Counted from the stretch's first letter, positions 30,509 to 42,036 are shown. The stretch is 64,000 nt of DNA from Tupaia tana (GCA_026018925.1 JAKSZU010000008.1:7864415-7928414); one strand, 5' to 3'. The notes: generated by a model from the sequence alone, not told the origin. Made by a program: numbers and translations.

Positions 30509-31037
30509 GGGACCAGCGGATAGCGTAATGGTTATGTTGCTAGTCTCCCACATAGTCGATCACGGTTCGTGTCCCAGATCTGGTGACTTAAAACACGCTG
30601 GGCACATGTGCATGCGTGCCAAAAATCCGGAGAGGAGGTACCAGCAGTTAGCGTAATGGCTATGTCGCTGGACTCCCACATAGTCAACCGTGGTTCGAGT
30701 CCCGGAACCGGTGGCTTAAACTCACGCTGGGCGCGTGTGCGTGCGTGCCCAAGATCCCAAGAGGAGAATGGAGGAGAAGGGATTGCAGCGTGGCCAGACC
30801 CCCTGGGGGGTGATTTCTCACTTTCTCTCTCTCTGTCTGTCTCTGTCTGTATAGCGAGCGCACGCGCCCTATAGCAAAACATCTCAAAAAAAAAAAGAAA
30901 AAAAAAAATCCCGAGAGGAGAATGGAGGAGAAGGGATTGCAATGTGGCCATACCCCCTGGGGGGTGATTTCTCACTTTATGTCTGTCTCTCTAGCTAGCA
31001 CACACAAGCTGTAACAAAAGTCTCTCTCAAAAAAAAA
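30509..31037 (+). mobile_element. tSINE-L split by a younger tSINE-L
   Basis: Outer element: head and first body part at 30509-30637, then body and tail at 30904-31037 ending AACAAAAGTCTCTCTC and A's. Confidence 0.93.
30638..30903 (+). mobile_element. tSINE-L nested in tSINE-L
   Basis: Complete inner copy with A box TTAGCGTAATGG and B box GGTTCGAGTCC. The host's AAAAATCCGGAGAGGAG (30621-30637) recurs with one change at 30904-30920. Confidence 0.95.
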
Positions 31038-31310
31038 GTTAAGCAAAACTTCGGTTTTACCACATGTGTCACATCTGAACTCAGGTTTTCCTGAGTTGCC
31101 TCCCTTGCCTTGGGATAATAACGTGTGATCTACATTGCAGTAGTAGTCAGGTGTATATAGAATAGCATATTTTTATTTACAAGCACTGAACAAGATGTAT
31201 TAATATAACCAATACATTTCTACTAAAAATACTAAATTTAAGTCATTTTGAAACCATCGAAAGTAACCTTATATTGATACATTATGAATTACAACACAGT
31301 TTTGGTGTGG

Positions 31311-31790
31311 AAGACATGTTAATTTTCTATTGCTGCCATCAGAAATTACCACAGATTGTGTGCCTTAAATCAATACAAATCTATTATCTTTCAGTTCTGT
31401 GGGTCAGAGTCCAAATGGGTCCTGACGTGGTCTTGGCAGGACCAAGTTCCTTCTGGTGACTCTAGAGAAGGCTCCATTCCCCTGCCTCCTCCTGCTTCTG
31501 GAGGTGTCTGCGTCCTTGGTCCTGGCCGCCTTCGTCCATCTTCACGGCAGCATCTTCACGGCTCTCACTCTGACCACACCAAAGAGGTGCCCGACTTTAC
31601 GGGTCACGTGAGTAGACTGGCCCCTCCTGGAAATCCACCCACTCTCCCTACATCGAGGTTCTTGAGTCACATCTGCAACCCGCGTCCCCTACTGCCACGT
31701 CAGTTAACACGCTCTCAGGTTCTGGGATTAGGCCTTGGCATCTTGGTTGGAATTGGCATTATTCTCATGATCACAAATACGGAGGGAAGG
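31311..31790 (-). mobile_element. MaLR-like LTR relic
   Basis: Plus-strand reading TTTTCTATTGCTGCCATC, AAATTACCACAGATTG, then a TTCTGTGGGTCAGAG block and TCAGGTTCTGGGATTAGG near the end. From memory this order is that of an MLT1-type ERVL-MaLR LTR in reverse. It carries GTCACGTGAG at 31603-31612. Confidence 0.65.
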
Positions 31791-31837
31791 ATGCACACTA
31801 ATTTAACGCAGGGGGGTGAGTAAAGGCACAAAGCAGG

Positions 31838-31986
31838 CCGGCCGTCACGGCGCAGCCACGGACAGGCCTGTTCTCCAGCTGCCAGGCATGCTCTGTGCGC
31901 CCGTGATTCCGGCTGGCAGGTTCGGGGTGGATCTCAGAGTGAAGACCCTGCTGGTGGTTGTCTCTGTCTTGCTCTCTCCACCTCTT

Positions 31987-32023
<37 letters not shown>

Positions 32024-32035
32024 ACAGAATAGAAA
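31838..32035 (+). mobile_element. tSINE-C with (CT)n
   Basis: GGCCGTCACGGCGCAGCCACG head, GTGAAGACCCTGCTGG block shared with the copy at 35938, then a (CT)n run near 31993-32021. Confidence 0.7.
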
Positions 32036-32198
32036 AGTGTACAAAAGGGCCTTTCTTTTATTTATAAAATAACAGTGTTTAAAGAACTCTAGCTAACAGA
32101 ACAAAATGTTAATTCTTTACGACTGAGTAGTGGATAAATAGATATCACTTATATTATTCTGTTTATTTGAAATCTTTCTTTTAAAAGATTCAAAGCTA

Positions 32199-32471
32199 GG
32201 GCCAGCAGATGGCATAGTGATTACATCACTGGACTCACACATAGACAACTGTGGTTCAAGTCCTGGACCCAGTGGCTTGAAAATCATGCCAGGTGCATGT
32301 GTGTGTGCGTGCCCAAGATCCCAGGAGGAGAATGGAGGAGAAGGGATTAAAGCATGGCCATCGTCCCTGGGAGGTGATTTCTCACTTTCCTTCTCACTGT
32401 CTGTCTTTGTCGTCGTCTTTGTCGTCGTCGTCGTCGTCTTCTTCTTCTTCTTCTTCTTCTTCTTCTTCTTT

Positions 32472-32523
<52 letters not shown>

Positions 32524-32560
32524 GAACGTACATGCCCTAAGGCAAAAACCTCTACCACAC
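32199..32560 (+). mobile_element. tSINE-L with giant pyrimidine expansion
   Basis: Head GCATAGTGATTACATC, B box GGTTCAAGTCC, complete body. The pyrimidine block is replaced by about 120 bp of graded microsatellite. End CATGCCCTAAGGCAAAAACCTC. Confidence 0.93.
32401..32520 (+). repeat. compound (GTC)n-(TTC)n-(TC)n microsatellite
   Basis: GTC units, then about eleven TTC units, then about 26 TC units, each grading into the next, all pyrimidine-rich on the plus strand. Confidence 0.96.
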
Positions 32561-32582
32561 ACACACAAAAACAGTTGAAACC

Positions 32583-32760
32583 TGGGACAGCCGGTGATGT
32601 GGTTAAGGCACTAGACTCCCACTTGAATGGCCACAGTTTGAGTCCTGGACCTGATGGCTTACCTTCTCAATTTCCATCTCTCTCTGTAAGTGTGTGTGCC
32701 CTGTAGCAAACTGGAAAGTAATAATGATAATGAATAAAATTAAATAAATAATTCTTTTTT
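32583..32760 (+). mobile_element. tSINE intermediate form
   Basis: Short (no body) but retains GTAAGTGTGTGTGCCCTGTAG before CAAACTGGAAAG and the ATAAAATTAAATAAAT tail. Confidence 0.88.
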
Positions 32761-33454
32761 TACATTCAGAGCTATAGGTTAAGTCTATTTATATCTAAAC
32801 CTCTAACCAAAATTAATAAAGCATTCACTCACAGAGAAAATACTGGAATTAGAATTTAAAATGGCTACAGATACTAAATTCTACAATTATATAGCAAAAC
32901 AACTCATTGGTGACAAACCCATAGGTCACAACACTGTTCCTTTAGTGTTTCAGAAATTCCAGGAGTAGGGAAGTACCTCTCAGGGGTCTTTGAAACCATA
33001 TGGGACTTTGGGGCACTGCAATGACTAGGGAGGAAGCGCTGCTGCCATTTGGCACCCAGGGACCAAGGTTTATAAACGAGAGCAGTGTTAACAGTACCAC
33101 ACACGCTGTTTGCTGGCCTGCAATGTCTGCAGTGCTCCTGCGGAAAAAGGTGGAGAGCTGCTCACAAACCTGTCATTCCAAATATGAAGGCAGATTCTAG
33201 GCTGTGCTGGGGACATTGCCTCACTGTTACAGAATAACAGCCTTATGGAGCGTGTGAATGCAGAGCTTGGCACCTCCAGAAAGAAGAGCATAACTATCTA
33301 CCCAATGTTAGATGTGCACACTCCCTTAGCAAGCAGCGAAACTTCCAGGAATCTCTCCCACAGGATAGTCAGCATGAGTGTGCAAAGATGGACATGCAAG
33401 GGTTTTCAGTGTAATGTTTTTTACAATAGCAAAAGAAAAGTAGAAAACCATTTG
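32761..33454. other. intergenic, no recognised element
   Basis: About 690 bp. 33250-33450 contains phrases such as TTTTTTACAATAGCAAAAG that fit a LINE-1 3' UTR relic, but the match is weak. Confidence 0.4.
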
Positions 33455-34112
33455 TATTGATCAGCTCAGGCTGCCATATCAAAATGCGATAGATAGGGAG
33501 GCTTAAACAACAGGAATTCATTTCTTTAAATAAGTTTTTTTTTTTTTTTTTTTGGAGAGGTTTTTGCAATAGGGCGCGTGCGCTCGCCAGACAGACAGAG
33601 ACAGACAAAGAGACAGAAAGCGAGAAATCACCCCCCAGGGGGCATGGCCACGCTGCAATCCCTTCTCCTCCATTCTCCTCTCAGGTATCTTGGGCACTCA
33701 TGCACACACACCCAGCATGAGTTTTAAGCCACCAGGTCTGGGACGCAAACCGCGGTCGACTACATGGGAGTCCAGCGACATAGCCATTACGCTAACTGCT
33801 GGTCCCTCTGAATTCATTTCTCACAGTTCTGGAGGCTGGGAAGTTCCTGGTAAGAGCCCTCTTCCTGACTTGCACATGGCTACCATCTTGCTGTGTCCTG
33901 TATGGTGATGAGAGTCAGTGAGCTCCCTGCTGCCTCTTCTCATGAGCACACTAATCCCCCTGGATCAGGGCTCCATCTAATGTAACCTTAATTACCTCCA
34001 CAGACTACACACTATCGCAGAACACACTCACATTGGAGATTAAGAGTTCAGCATAGGAACTGGAAGAGGATACATTCAGTCCATAACAATCTGAATTTAG
34101 TTCATCAATAGA
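33455..34112 (-). mobile_element. MLT1-type MaLR LTR, split by a SINE
   Basis: Plus-strand reading CTCAGGCTGCCATATC, GGCTTAAACAACAGG, then TCACAGTTCTGGAGGCTGG, CCTTAATTACCTCC and TTCAGTCCATAAC. This is the reverse complement of an MLT1 LTR as I know it. Defective relic, LTR only. Confidence 0.85.
33526..33809 (-). mobile_element. tSINE-L inserted in the LTR
   Basis: Reverse young copy (AATAGGGCGCGTGCGCTCGCC, head complement CTAACTGCTGGTCCC). GAATTCATTTCT of the LTR is duplicated at 33514-33525 and 33810-33821. Confidence 0.95.
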
Positions 34113-34149
34113 GAAATGAGAAAATAACACAATATGGTACATTGAAATA

Positions 34150-35290
34150 CACAGCCATTATGTGAACTACTGACAGGGAGAAGTGCCGAACTTTATTTCT
34201 GCCAATACTTTAACATCCCCATCCTTTTCTCTTCCGGGGACTCTGCACATGGCCTTCTTGAAATTACTCTACTGTTCGCTGCTGCTCGCTCTGTTCAGTT
34301 GGCTTTTCCATTTTGTTCTTTATGGGTTTTATTTTGGATAATTTATTTTTCAAGTTCACTAATGTTTTATTCTGCGATGTTTGAGCTATAGTAATCCTAC
34401 TGAGATTCTCCGTCTCTAGCAGTTAGACCTGAGTCATCTTCATGTCTTCACCTAGCATGCTCCATCTTCCCTCTAGCCTCTTGCACACATGGAATTTGGT
34501 TATAATAACTGTTTTAATGTCCTGTCTACTAAGTCAAATGTCCATGTTATTTAAGGATCAGTTTCAATTCATTGGTTTAATCTCCCCATTATGGCTCATA
34601 AATTCCTGCCTCTTTGCATGTCCAGTAATCCTTTACCAGATCCCACATCTAGAGTTTTGCTCTTAGATGTAGTTGTGTTACCCACAGTGTGATTCTTCCG
34701 GGCTTTGCTTTAAACTTTGTTAAGCAAGATCAGAGCAGTATGTGTAGTTAGGGTTCATTTTCCCTTAGCCTGTGGCAAAGCCCTCCCGGGCTCTGAGTCC
34801 TCGGAGCCTTGGGAAGTGTAGATGTTCCCTCTCTGGCCACCTGCTCCCAGCCCTTCATTATTTTCTGTCGCTCCCTGTGGATGCTCTTTCCGGGCCTCAC
34901 ACTCCGCGTGCAGTGCACTGACCTACGCTCAGCAGGGTACTCCACAGTCCATGGAAGAGCTCCGCGTCCTTGCCCCAGTACTCTGCCCTGGGAGCTCGCT
35001 GCCTTGGCCTCTCCAGGCTCCCTGCTCCACCTTGTCCTCACCTGAGAGATTATCGGTCTCTACCTGTGTCCCTGCGCCTCGGAGCTGAGCCTGGAAGCAA
35101 TCTCCAAGAACAAGCTGGGGCACTGCGGAGCTCACCTCATGCGTTTCGGGCATTTGGGGTCCCCGCCCTCGGCTGCCGATTGCCAGCATTTTGAGTACCA
35201 CGTTTTCATATTCTTAGTCAAGTTTTCTAGTTGGTTTAACTGGCAGGGTAAATTAGGTCATTGTCATTCTGTTTTGGCCAGAAGAGGCAA
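34150..35290. mobile_element. old LINE-1 3' UTR relic
   Basis: TTTTTCAAGTTCACTAATG, TTTAATGTCCTGTCTACTAA, TTTGCATGTCCAGTAATCC and TCTAGTTGGTTTAACTGG follow the order of an L1M-type 3' region as I recall it. Orientation and subfamily are uncertain. The 34750-35180 part is GC-richer and not clearly L1. Confidence 0.55.
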
Positions 35291-35423
35291 TCTGAGAGTT
35301 CTTTTTGAAAACAAATCTAAGAAGAGAAGTTTCATAGATGAGCTGAGAAGCTGATCATGTTCTAGTAAAATCCCAAAAGCTAAAACAGAGTTAATGTTAC
35401 TTTTTTTTTTTTTTTTTTAGTAG

Positions 35424-35650
35424 GGGTGCTGGACAGTGGTGCAATGGTGACACATGACACTCTGTGAGTCTGACCCACATGGGAATGTTCCGGGTTCATA
35501 TCCAGAGACCTCGCTGAGGACCTCAGGCTCACGCACACCCATGAACTGGGCTTAGCTAAAGCACAGAGGTGATTGTAGCATCAAAACCCTGTTGGGTGTG
35601 GGTATGTGTGTGTGTTGCTCATGGAAGAAATAAATAAATACTTTTTTTTT
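35424..35650 (+). mobile_element. tSINE-C
   Basis: Best copy of this family: GTGCTGGACAGTGGTGCAATGG, CTCTGTGAGTCTGACCCACA, CCGGGTTCATATCC, end GCTCATGGAAGAAATAAAT. Confidence 0.9.
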
Positions 35651-35907
35651 TTGAGAGATTTTTTTTTTTTTTTTTTTTTTGCTATAGGGTGTGTGCGCTC
35701 TCCAAAAAGACAGAGACAGAAAGCAAGAAATCACCCCCCAGGGGGGATGGCCACATTGTAATCCCTTCTCCTCCATTCTCCTCTTGGGGTTTTGGGCCTG
35801 CACGCACATGCGCCCAGCATGAGTTTAAGCCACCAGGTCTGGGACTTGAACCACAGTCGACTACATGGGAATCCAATGACATAGCCATTATGCCAACTGC
35901 TGGTCCC
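35651..35907 (-). mobile_element. tSINE-L in a tSINE-C tail
   Basis: Reverse copy (GCTATAGGGTGTGTGCGCTC to ATGCCAACTGCTGGTCCCC). The A/T tail AAATAAATAA recurs on its far side, so it used the tSINE-C tail as target. Confidence 0.93.
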
Positions 35908-35937
35908 CAAATAAATAAACTTTTTAAACAATCAAAG

Positions 35938-36155
35938 CCAGCCATAGTGGTGCCATGTTAGCACAACACTCTGCAATGCTGGACATGGGAAGGTCATGGG
36001 TTCACGCCCCAAGGTCTCCCTGTACACACCAGGCATACACATACATCCCGAGATCCTGGCTGACAGAGGCTAAGGCTGAACTGCAGTGTGAAGACCCTGT
36101 GGGGGTGCCTTCCTGTCTTTCTCTGTCTTGGAAGAAATCGATAAATAAACTTTAA
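35938..36155 (+). mobile_element. tSINE-C
   Basis: Head GCCAGCCATAGTGGTGCC, CTCTGCAATGCTGGACATGG, CATGGGTTCACGCCC, end TTGGAAGAAATCGATAAATA. Confidence 0.85.
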
Positions 36156-36214
36156 AAATGAGCAAAATGTGTCCCAAGAGGCATGATGAATAAGCTTTCG
36201 TCAGAACATATTCA

Positions 36215-36435
36215 GAAGGCCAGTCCATGGCCTGGTGGCTAAGGGAGCTGGAGTCCACATGTTCAGCTGTGTCGTTTGAGTCTCAGATCCAGCAGCTGGA
36301 AAGGCATGCTGGGTGAGTGTGTGCTAGAGATGGACAAATGGAGGAGAGGGAGCTGCAGCATGACCACACCTCGTGGGGAGTGCTCCCCTCTCTCTCTCTC
36401 ACTGTCTCCTGGAAAGCTCACACATCCTCTGGTAT
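36215..36435 (+). mobile_element. old tSINE-L
   Basis: Head CTGGTGGCTAAGGGAGC, B box CGTTTGAGTCTC, TGGAGGAGAGGGAGCTGCAG, CTCACACATCCTCTGG end. Confidence 0.82.
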
Positions 36436-36578
36436 TTTTTTTAATGGATTTAGGTGCTTTATTCTCAAAATGGTCTTCCTTTGGCCCTCCTCCAGCATCC
36501 TACATTTTCTCATCTTGTCATTATTTTTAGGACACAGTTAAAAAGAACCCAGTTTCCACTAGATATAAAATATCCCTC

Positions 36579-36838
36579 ATGGGACCAGCAGTTGGCATAA
36601 TGGCTATGTCGCTGGACTCCCATGTAGTCGATCTTGGTTCTAGTCCTGGACCTGGTGGCTTTAACTCACACCAGGCGCATGTGCGTGCGGGCCCAAGATC
36701 CTAAGAGGAGAATGGAGGAGAAGGGATTGCACCATGGCCATCCCCCCTGGGGGGTGATTTCTCGCTTTCTGTCTCTCTGTCTCTTTCTTTCTGGCATGCA
36801 CACACGCCCTATAGCAAAAACGTCTCCCCAGAAAAAAT
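36579..36838 (+). mobile_element. tSINE-L
   Basis: Young copy with A box TTGGCATAATGG. End CCCTATAGCAAAAACGTCTCC. Confidence 0.95.
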
Positions 36839-36895
36839 GTATGTGTGTGTGTATATAAATATATATATATATATACACACACACATACATACACC
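36839..36895 (+). repeat. (TG)n-(TA)n-(CA)n microsatellite
   Basis: Self-complementary dinucleotide run grown from the SINE tail. Confidence 0.92.
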
Positions 36896-37076
36896 TCAGT
36901 TCCCCAGATGACTTGCAATTCATGTCATGGCAGGTGCCTTGAAGACAAGGATGGATGCCGAATTCTGGAATGTATACCACATAATATTATAAAACATGAC
37001 ATCAAGAATTTCTGAGGAAAAAGGGGAGGACTTGAGCTAAACACCCCCAAAGCCCAATGTCAAACTGCTTCCTTCC

Positions 37077-37310
37077 TGGGCCAGCAGAGGGTTGGAGGTT
37101 AGGGCAGCTAGACTCAACATGGCCAACTGAGCAGTTTGAATCCCAGATCCAATGACTTAAAAATCACAACAGGTGTGTGTGCTCAAAATCCAAGCAGAGA
37201 ATGGAGGAGAAGGGATTGCAGCATGGCCATCCCCTCTGGGAAATGGTTTTCCACTTTTTCTCTCTTTCTGTCTCTCTCCAGTGAATGCACGCACCCTATA
37301 GCAAAAATAA
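37077..37310 (+). mobile_element. tSINE-L
   Basis: Head GGAGGTTAGGGCAGCTAG. GTGTGTGTGCTCAAAATCC, end CACCCTATAGCAAAAATAA. Confidence 0.88.
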
Positions 37311-38421
37311 ACAATGAAAAACTCTCCCTTCCTACCATTTTAGTTATGGATGTGCTTACCATGCAAAAGAGGCTGTAATTGGGAGAGATTGGAGTATACA
37401 TTGAGATATGCCCAGAGGTGTATCCACAATGCCCAGGGAATCCTCCTTCTGGTGAGTCAGTTTACAAGCAAGACACAGCCTGTTCTCTTTCAAAGCCTTC
37501 CAGCATCAAGAGGTTAGAGAAATATATTTGAGTAAACTAATCCCTATCTTCTGGAGGCTTGCCTGCGAATCTAAATAAAACGGACCTGTTGGTGCCGGTG
37601 GTGGATGGCAAGTTTGAGATTCGCGTGTAACTACAGGATGGAGCTGGCAAGGAGATGGTTAGCAGCCCTCCTGGAGTTCAGGGCGGACTGTGGGCTGCGG
37701 GTACGCCTTCATATCAGCAATGTGGAAGGTACAGTTCAAACCCTGAGGATAGGTACAGGCAGGGAACGAGTCGGGCTTGAAGAGGGCTAACGGCGGATAA
37801 CCTACCACTTATGGGCCATGAAGAGTTTTCACACAGGTAGAACACAATCTGAGAAGACTCACATTTATAGGGGGCAGTGGTTCAAAACCGAGGGAGAGGC
37901 TCACCACGTTGGATGGCTGAGTCCAGGTCGGGGGAAAGGAGGACAGCGAAGGGCCCAAAATATCCCCGTGTCTGGTCTGGAGGCGGATGTGTCAGGGCAG
38001 GACTAGATGCAGAGTACAATTTTGCAGAACATTACAACAGAGAAAAATGAAAACTACTGCAAACATAGACAACGCGAGAGCACATGCGTGTCCCTTTCTT
38101 GTTGAGTCGGAGACACGTTTACTGAGGGGACCCAGTGTGCCAGGCCCCAGTTGTCTCTGCAGTGCCTTCGGAGTGACTCGAGTCCAACTGAGGAGCACTT
38201 AGTTGGATAACTAGTTCGCACAGTAACCGAGGTGCATCTAAACCCAGCCTGCGAGCCCGAGAAGCCATGCCTCTGCCCTGAGGCAGCAGGAGAAACTGGG
38301 ATTCCACGTAGGGACTGACACTCAGACCAGTCCCAAACAAGGCAGGCAGAGCCAGGCATAAGTGAAGGGCGTTCCCAATAAGAGGGAGAAAGGAGTCTTA
38401 GATTTTGCTTTCTACTCCTTT
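37311..38421. other. intergenic, no certain element
   Basis: 37590-37950 has the G-rich, gene-like texture of an ancient repeat (GGATGGAGCTGGCAAGGAG). No family is assigned. No gene recognised in the overlapping frames at 38054-38359. Confidence 0.4.
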
Positions 38422-38698
38422 TTTCCCTAGATTTTTGCCATAGGACACTCTGTACTCACTGGAGAGAGACACAGAGAGGGAGACAGAGAGAAAGTAAGAA
38501 AGCACCACCCCTGGGGTGGGGGGTTGGTCACACTACAGTCGCTTTTCCTCTATTTTTCTCTCAGGATTTTGGGCACACACACACGCACGCACACACACAC
38601 ACACACATACACACATACACACATGCATGCACCAGGCAGGACTCAAACCATACAGATGTGGAATCTAGTGTCTTAACCACCAAGCCACCTGCTGGCCC
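38422..38698 (-). mobile_element. tSINE-L with (CA)n
   Basis: Reverse copy (GATTTTTGCCATAGGACAC to AGCCACCTGCTGGCCC) in which the alternating GTGCG segment became a (CA)n run at 38572-38628 (plus-strand reading). Confidence 0.9.
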
Positions 38699-39094
38699 TT
38701 CTTTCTTCTCTTCACCCACTTGAAAATGGGGTCAGTTTTCATATAAAATAATTCAGCTCATGGCAAGTGAAATCCAGAGCACATTCTCTGCATAACTGAG
38801 CGAAGCTGGGATAAGGCCTGGCTTGCTGTCATCCTCTCTGTACCTCAACCGCAGATGGCACGGCACGGCACAGCATGGTAGTCTCCCTCGGGCTCCATGA
38901 GACACTCCTCTTGTCAGAGAGACACAAAGGCATGGAACAAAATCAGGAACACACAGGGAGCAGATGAGCTCTGCTTCGCAGTGAGCGGATATGACGTCCC
39001 CCAAGCATCACAGCGTTGTCCGGGAGAAGGAGAAGAGGAGAGCAGGCACCCTCTGCCAATACCCCACTGACGTTATTCTTCAAGAATCTATTAG
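38699..39094. other. intergenic, no recognised element
   Basis: About 400 bp. A GGCACGGCACGGCACAGCA run near 38860 is the only feature. Confidence 0.5.
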
Positions 39095-39432
39095 TGATTT
39101 TACAATTAGTCCACTTGGGCTGCTACTATAAAGTACCACGGACTTCAGGGTGTCTCAAGTATTCAACAACAGAAAGTTCTGGAGGCGTAAAAGTCCAGGA
39201 AGCTCCAGCATGGTCAGGTCCGGTTATGGTGAGGGCTTTCTTCTGGACTGCAGACTGCTGACTTCTCATAGTATTGTTTGCACATGCATGGTTCAAAGAC
39301 GGTGAGAGAGATCTCTGGGGACTTCTCTTTCATATGGCACTATCCGTAGGGCCTGCATTCATAAGGCTCTGCCATCCTGACTCAAAGGGCTCACCTTTTA
39401 ATACTGTCATCTTGGAAGTTAAGATTTCAATA
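39095..39432 (-). mobile_element. MaLR-like LTR relic
   Basis: Plus-strand reading GTCCACTTGGGCTGCTACTA, TTCAACAACAGAAAGTTCTG and TTAAGATTTCAATA are in the order expected for a reversed MLT1-type LTR. Internal part shortened. Confidence 0.65.
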
Positions 39433-39435
39433 CGG

Positions 39436-39668
39436 GGGGCTGGCCCTATGGCCTCGTAGTTAAGGAGCCAGATCCCACATGGCAATCACATTTTGAATCC
39501 CAGCCTAAGAAACTTGAAAAACCTTGGGCACATGTGCATTGATGCCCCAACCCTGCAGGATGGAGAAGTGGAGGAGAAGAGGTTGTGGTATGACCACGCT
39601 TCACTGAGAGACGCTTTCTCCCTCTCCTTCTCTGGTGAATGCACACGTACTCCGGCAATAAAAATTAC
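39436..39668 (+). mobile_element. old tSINE-L
   Basis: Head GCCTCGTAGTTAAGGAGC, body TGGAGAAGTGGAGGAGAAG, end GTACTCCGGCAATAAAAATT. Confidence 0.82.
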
Positions 39669-39993
39669 TAAAACAAGATTTCCACATAAGAACTTGGGGA
39701 AACACAAACATGAAGTCCACAGCAGTGATCTCAACTGCTTAATTATATATAATTGCATGTGCAAGATAGCCTCCAGCTGCTTTTTTCTTTCTTTATAACT
39801 GGGCTCCAGATTTTTTCTTTACAAATGACTTAAGGAAAATTAGAAAAAAACTATACCAACAGGAAAAAAATAATAGTAATAATTAATGTATTCATTAAAT
39901 TAAATTAATGTCCTGTATCTTTAACAACTCTTCACTAGAATGGGATTATATTATGTAGTTCGAGAAAATATACCACTGAGAGGTGATCAAAGG
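39669..39993. other. intergenic, no recognised element
   Basis: AT-rich. Nothing recognised. Confidence 0.5.
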
Positions 39994-40250
39994 GAGGCCA
40001 GAGGTGGTGTGGTGGTTAAGGCAGCTGGGCTCCACATGGCTGACTGTGCCGACAATGGCTTGAGAAACATGCCAAGCGTGTGTGTGTGCATGCATGTGTG
40101 TGTGCATGCACACCTAAAATCCTGAAAGTAGAGTGGGGTCAAAAAGACAGTGGCATGAGCATCCCCCGGGGGGTGATTTCTGACTTTCCCTCTCTCTGTT
40201 TTTCTCCGTCTTCAGCAAGCATACATGCTCTATAGCAAAAAACTTTAGGA
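39994..40250 (+). mobile_element. tSINE-L
   Basis: Head GTGTGGTGGTTAAGGCAGC, B box lost, alternating GTGTGTGCATGCATG segment lengthened. End CTCTATAGCAAAAAAC. Confidence 0.87.
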
Positions 40251-40769
40251 AAAAAGAGAAATAATCAAAGAGTAGGAAAATTAGAAAGTTTCACAAAAAA
40301 ATTTCAGACTAAAATATATGAAATTTCATAAACATTTCGGGTTTTTGCTTTCCACATATGAATTGAGCTTAAATGTGCCCATAGAAATAGAGTTCTAGTC
40401 AAAGCTCTTTCTAAAAGACCCATCATGAAAAACGAACCACCTCCTAGTGAAGATCATGCTTCTCCAGCCTACCTTCAGCTGAACAAGGACTTTGAAAAGT
40501 TTTTGCAGCTCCTTGAATAAATTACTAGTTTAATGGAAGGAAGGTTTTTCCCTTCTCTTTCATACAATACTCTTGGAAACAACAGGCATTAAAGAGAAAC
40601 TGGCCTGGTTTGGCCTAACTGTGACTCCGAGTACTGAAGACATGACCCCTTTACAAAGTGCTGAAACCCACAACCCTGACCCTCTGATTGCATTGCTGTT
40701 GCCAAAACAAGCCCAATCAGTCATTCAGGTTTTTACTTATTCTCTTTACCAGCACCCTAAATTCTTTTA
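40251..40769. other. intergenic, no recognised element
   Basis: About 520 bp. Nothing recognised. Confidence 0.5.
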
Positions 40770-41006
40770 TTGTTTGTATTTTTTAATTTGCCAGAGGGCA
40801 GGTACATTCACCAAAGAGAGACAGAGAAGGAAAGTGAGACAGCACCCCCCACGGGATGGTCATACCACAATCTCCATCCCTTTCTCCTTTCGGGATCTTG
40901 GACATGCATGCACACATGCTTGGTGACTTTTTCAAGCCTCCAGGTCTGGGACTCCAGCCACACAGCCAGTCATGTGGATTCAGCTCACCAGGCAACGGGC
41001 TAGACC
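40770..41006 (-). mobile_element. tSINE-L
   Basis: Reverse copy. GGCAGGTACATTCACC, CACGGGATGGTCATACCACA, head region degraded. Confidence 0.84.
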
Positions 41007-41081
41007 CAGTGCTCTAAGTTCTTATGGCAACCAACCTTCAACAAGTTTTCCAGATAAGATAATGAGTTAAATAATGTTTTT

Positions 41082-41312
41082 AGTTCATTTATTTTATGAG
41101 AGTGAGAGAGAGAGAGAGAGAGAAAAGGAGCCAGACAAGCGCTTTTAATAAAGACTCTCATGCCACCATCCCCCTCATCCCAGCCCTTCCTGCCAGTCAG
41201 GATCATGGGAGCATCCCATACGTGTACAGGCTGACCAGGAACTGAAACCATGACCTTCGCTGTGACTCCAGCCTCACTGAGCAGCACATTACCACTGCGC
41301 CGCCTAGCTGGG
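41082..41312 (-). mobile_element. tSINE-C
   Basis: Reverse copy: TTTATTTTATGAGAGTGAG, GACCAGGAACTGAAACC, head complement CCACTGCGCCGCCTAGCTGG. Confidence 0.75.
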
Positions 41313-41472
41313 CCCGGACGTTAATTTTATTATGTTGCATCATTGACTCCACAAGGACAACCTCACATCTTGACATTTCAAAAATATGGTCATTATGGTA
41401 GGCAGCTTCTAAAATGGCTCTTGATAATCCCCACCTCCCAATAATGGGTATCCTTACATAATCCTCTTTCTT

Positions 41473-41690
41473 TTTTAAAAAGCTTATTCATTCTTTATTC
41501 TGTGAAAAAGAGACAGAGACAGAAAGACAGGCACCTCCAACAGGATCTTCCCACCACCATCCATCCTCGACTCAGCCGGCCCAGATCACGGGTACAGACG
41601 CACACCCAACATGCTCAGGGAGGCCCCGACTCAACTCCGGGCCTCTCTTTTGTGTTCCAGCTGTGTCATCCTGCACCACCGCCTGGCCCT
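41473..41690 (-). mobile_element. tSINE-C in the LTR
   Basis: Reverse copy: TCATTCTTTATTCTGTG, CTCAGGGAGGCCCCGACTC, head complement CACCACCGCCTGGCCC. Confidence 0.82.
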
Positions 41691-42036
41691 GTGTGACCCG
41701 TTCTCCTTGAGGGTGGGCTAGAGCTGCTGACTTTCTCCCAAAAAATAAAACACAATGAAAGTAAAGGGATGTCACGCCTGAGGTCAGGTTATAAATGACC
41801 GTGACCTCTGTCTTGTGACGTCCTCTCAGGCTCCTCACTGCTCACTGTGATGAGGTGGGTGGATGTTGTGAGCGGCTCTGCAAAGAGGCTGGTGTGGCAG
41901 GAGCTGAGGGCAGCCCCAGGGAACAGCCAGCAAGGAAGGGAACCCTTCATCTTACCAGCTGTGAAGGACTAAATCCAGACGGTAACTATATAAGCTTGCC
42001 TGAAAGTGAGCCAGTCAAGCCTTGAGATGTCTGCAG

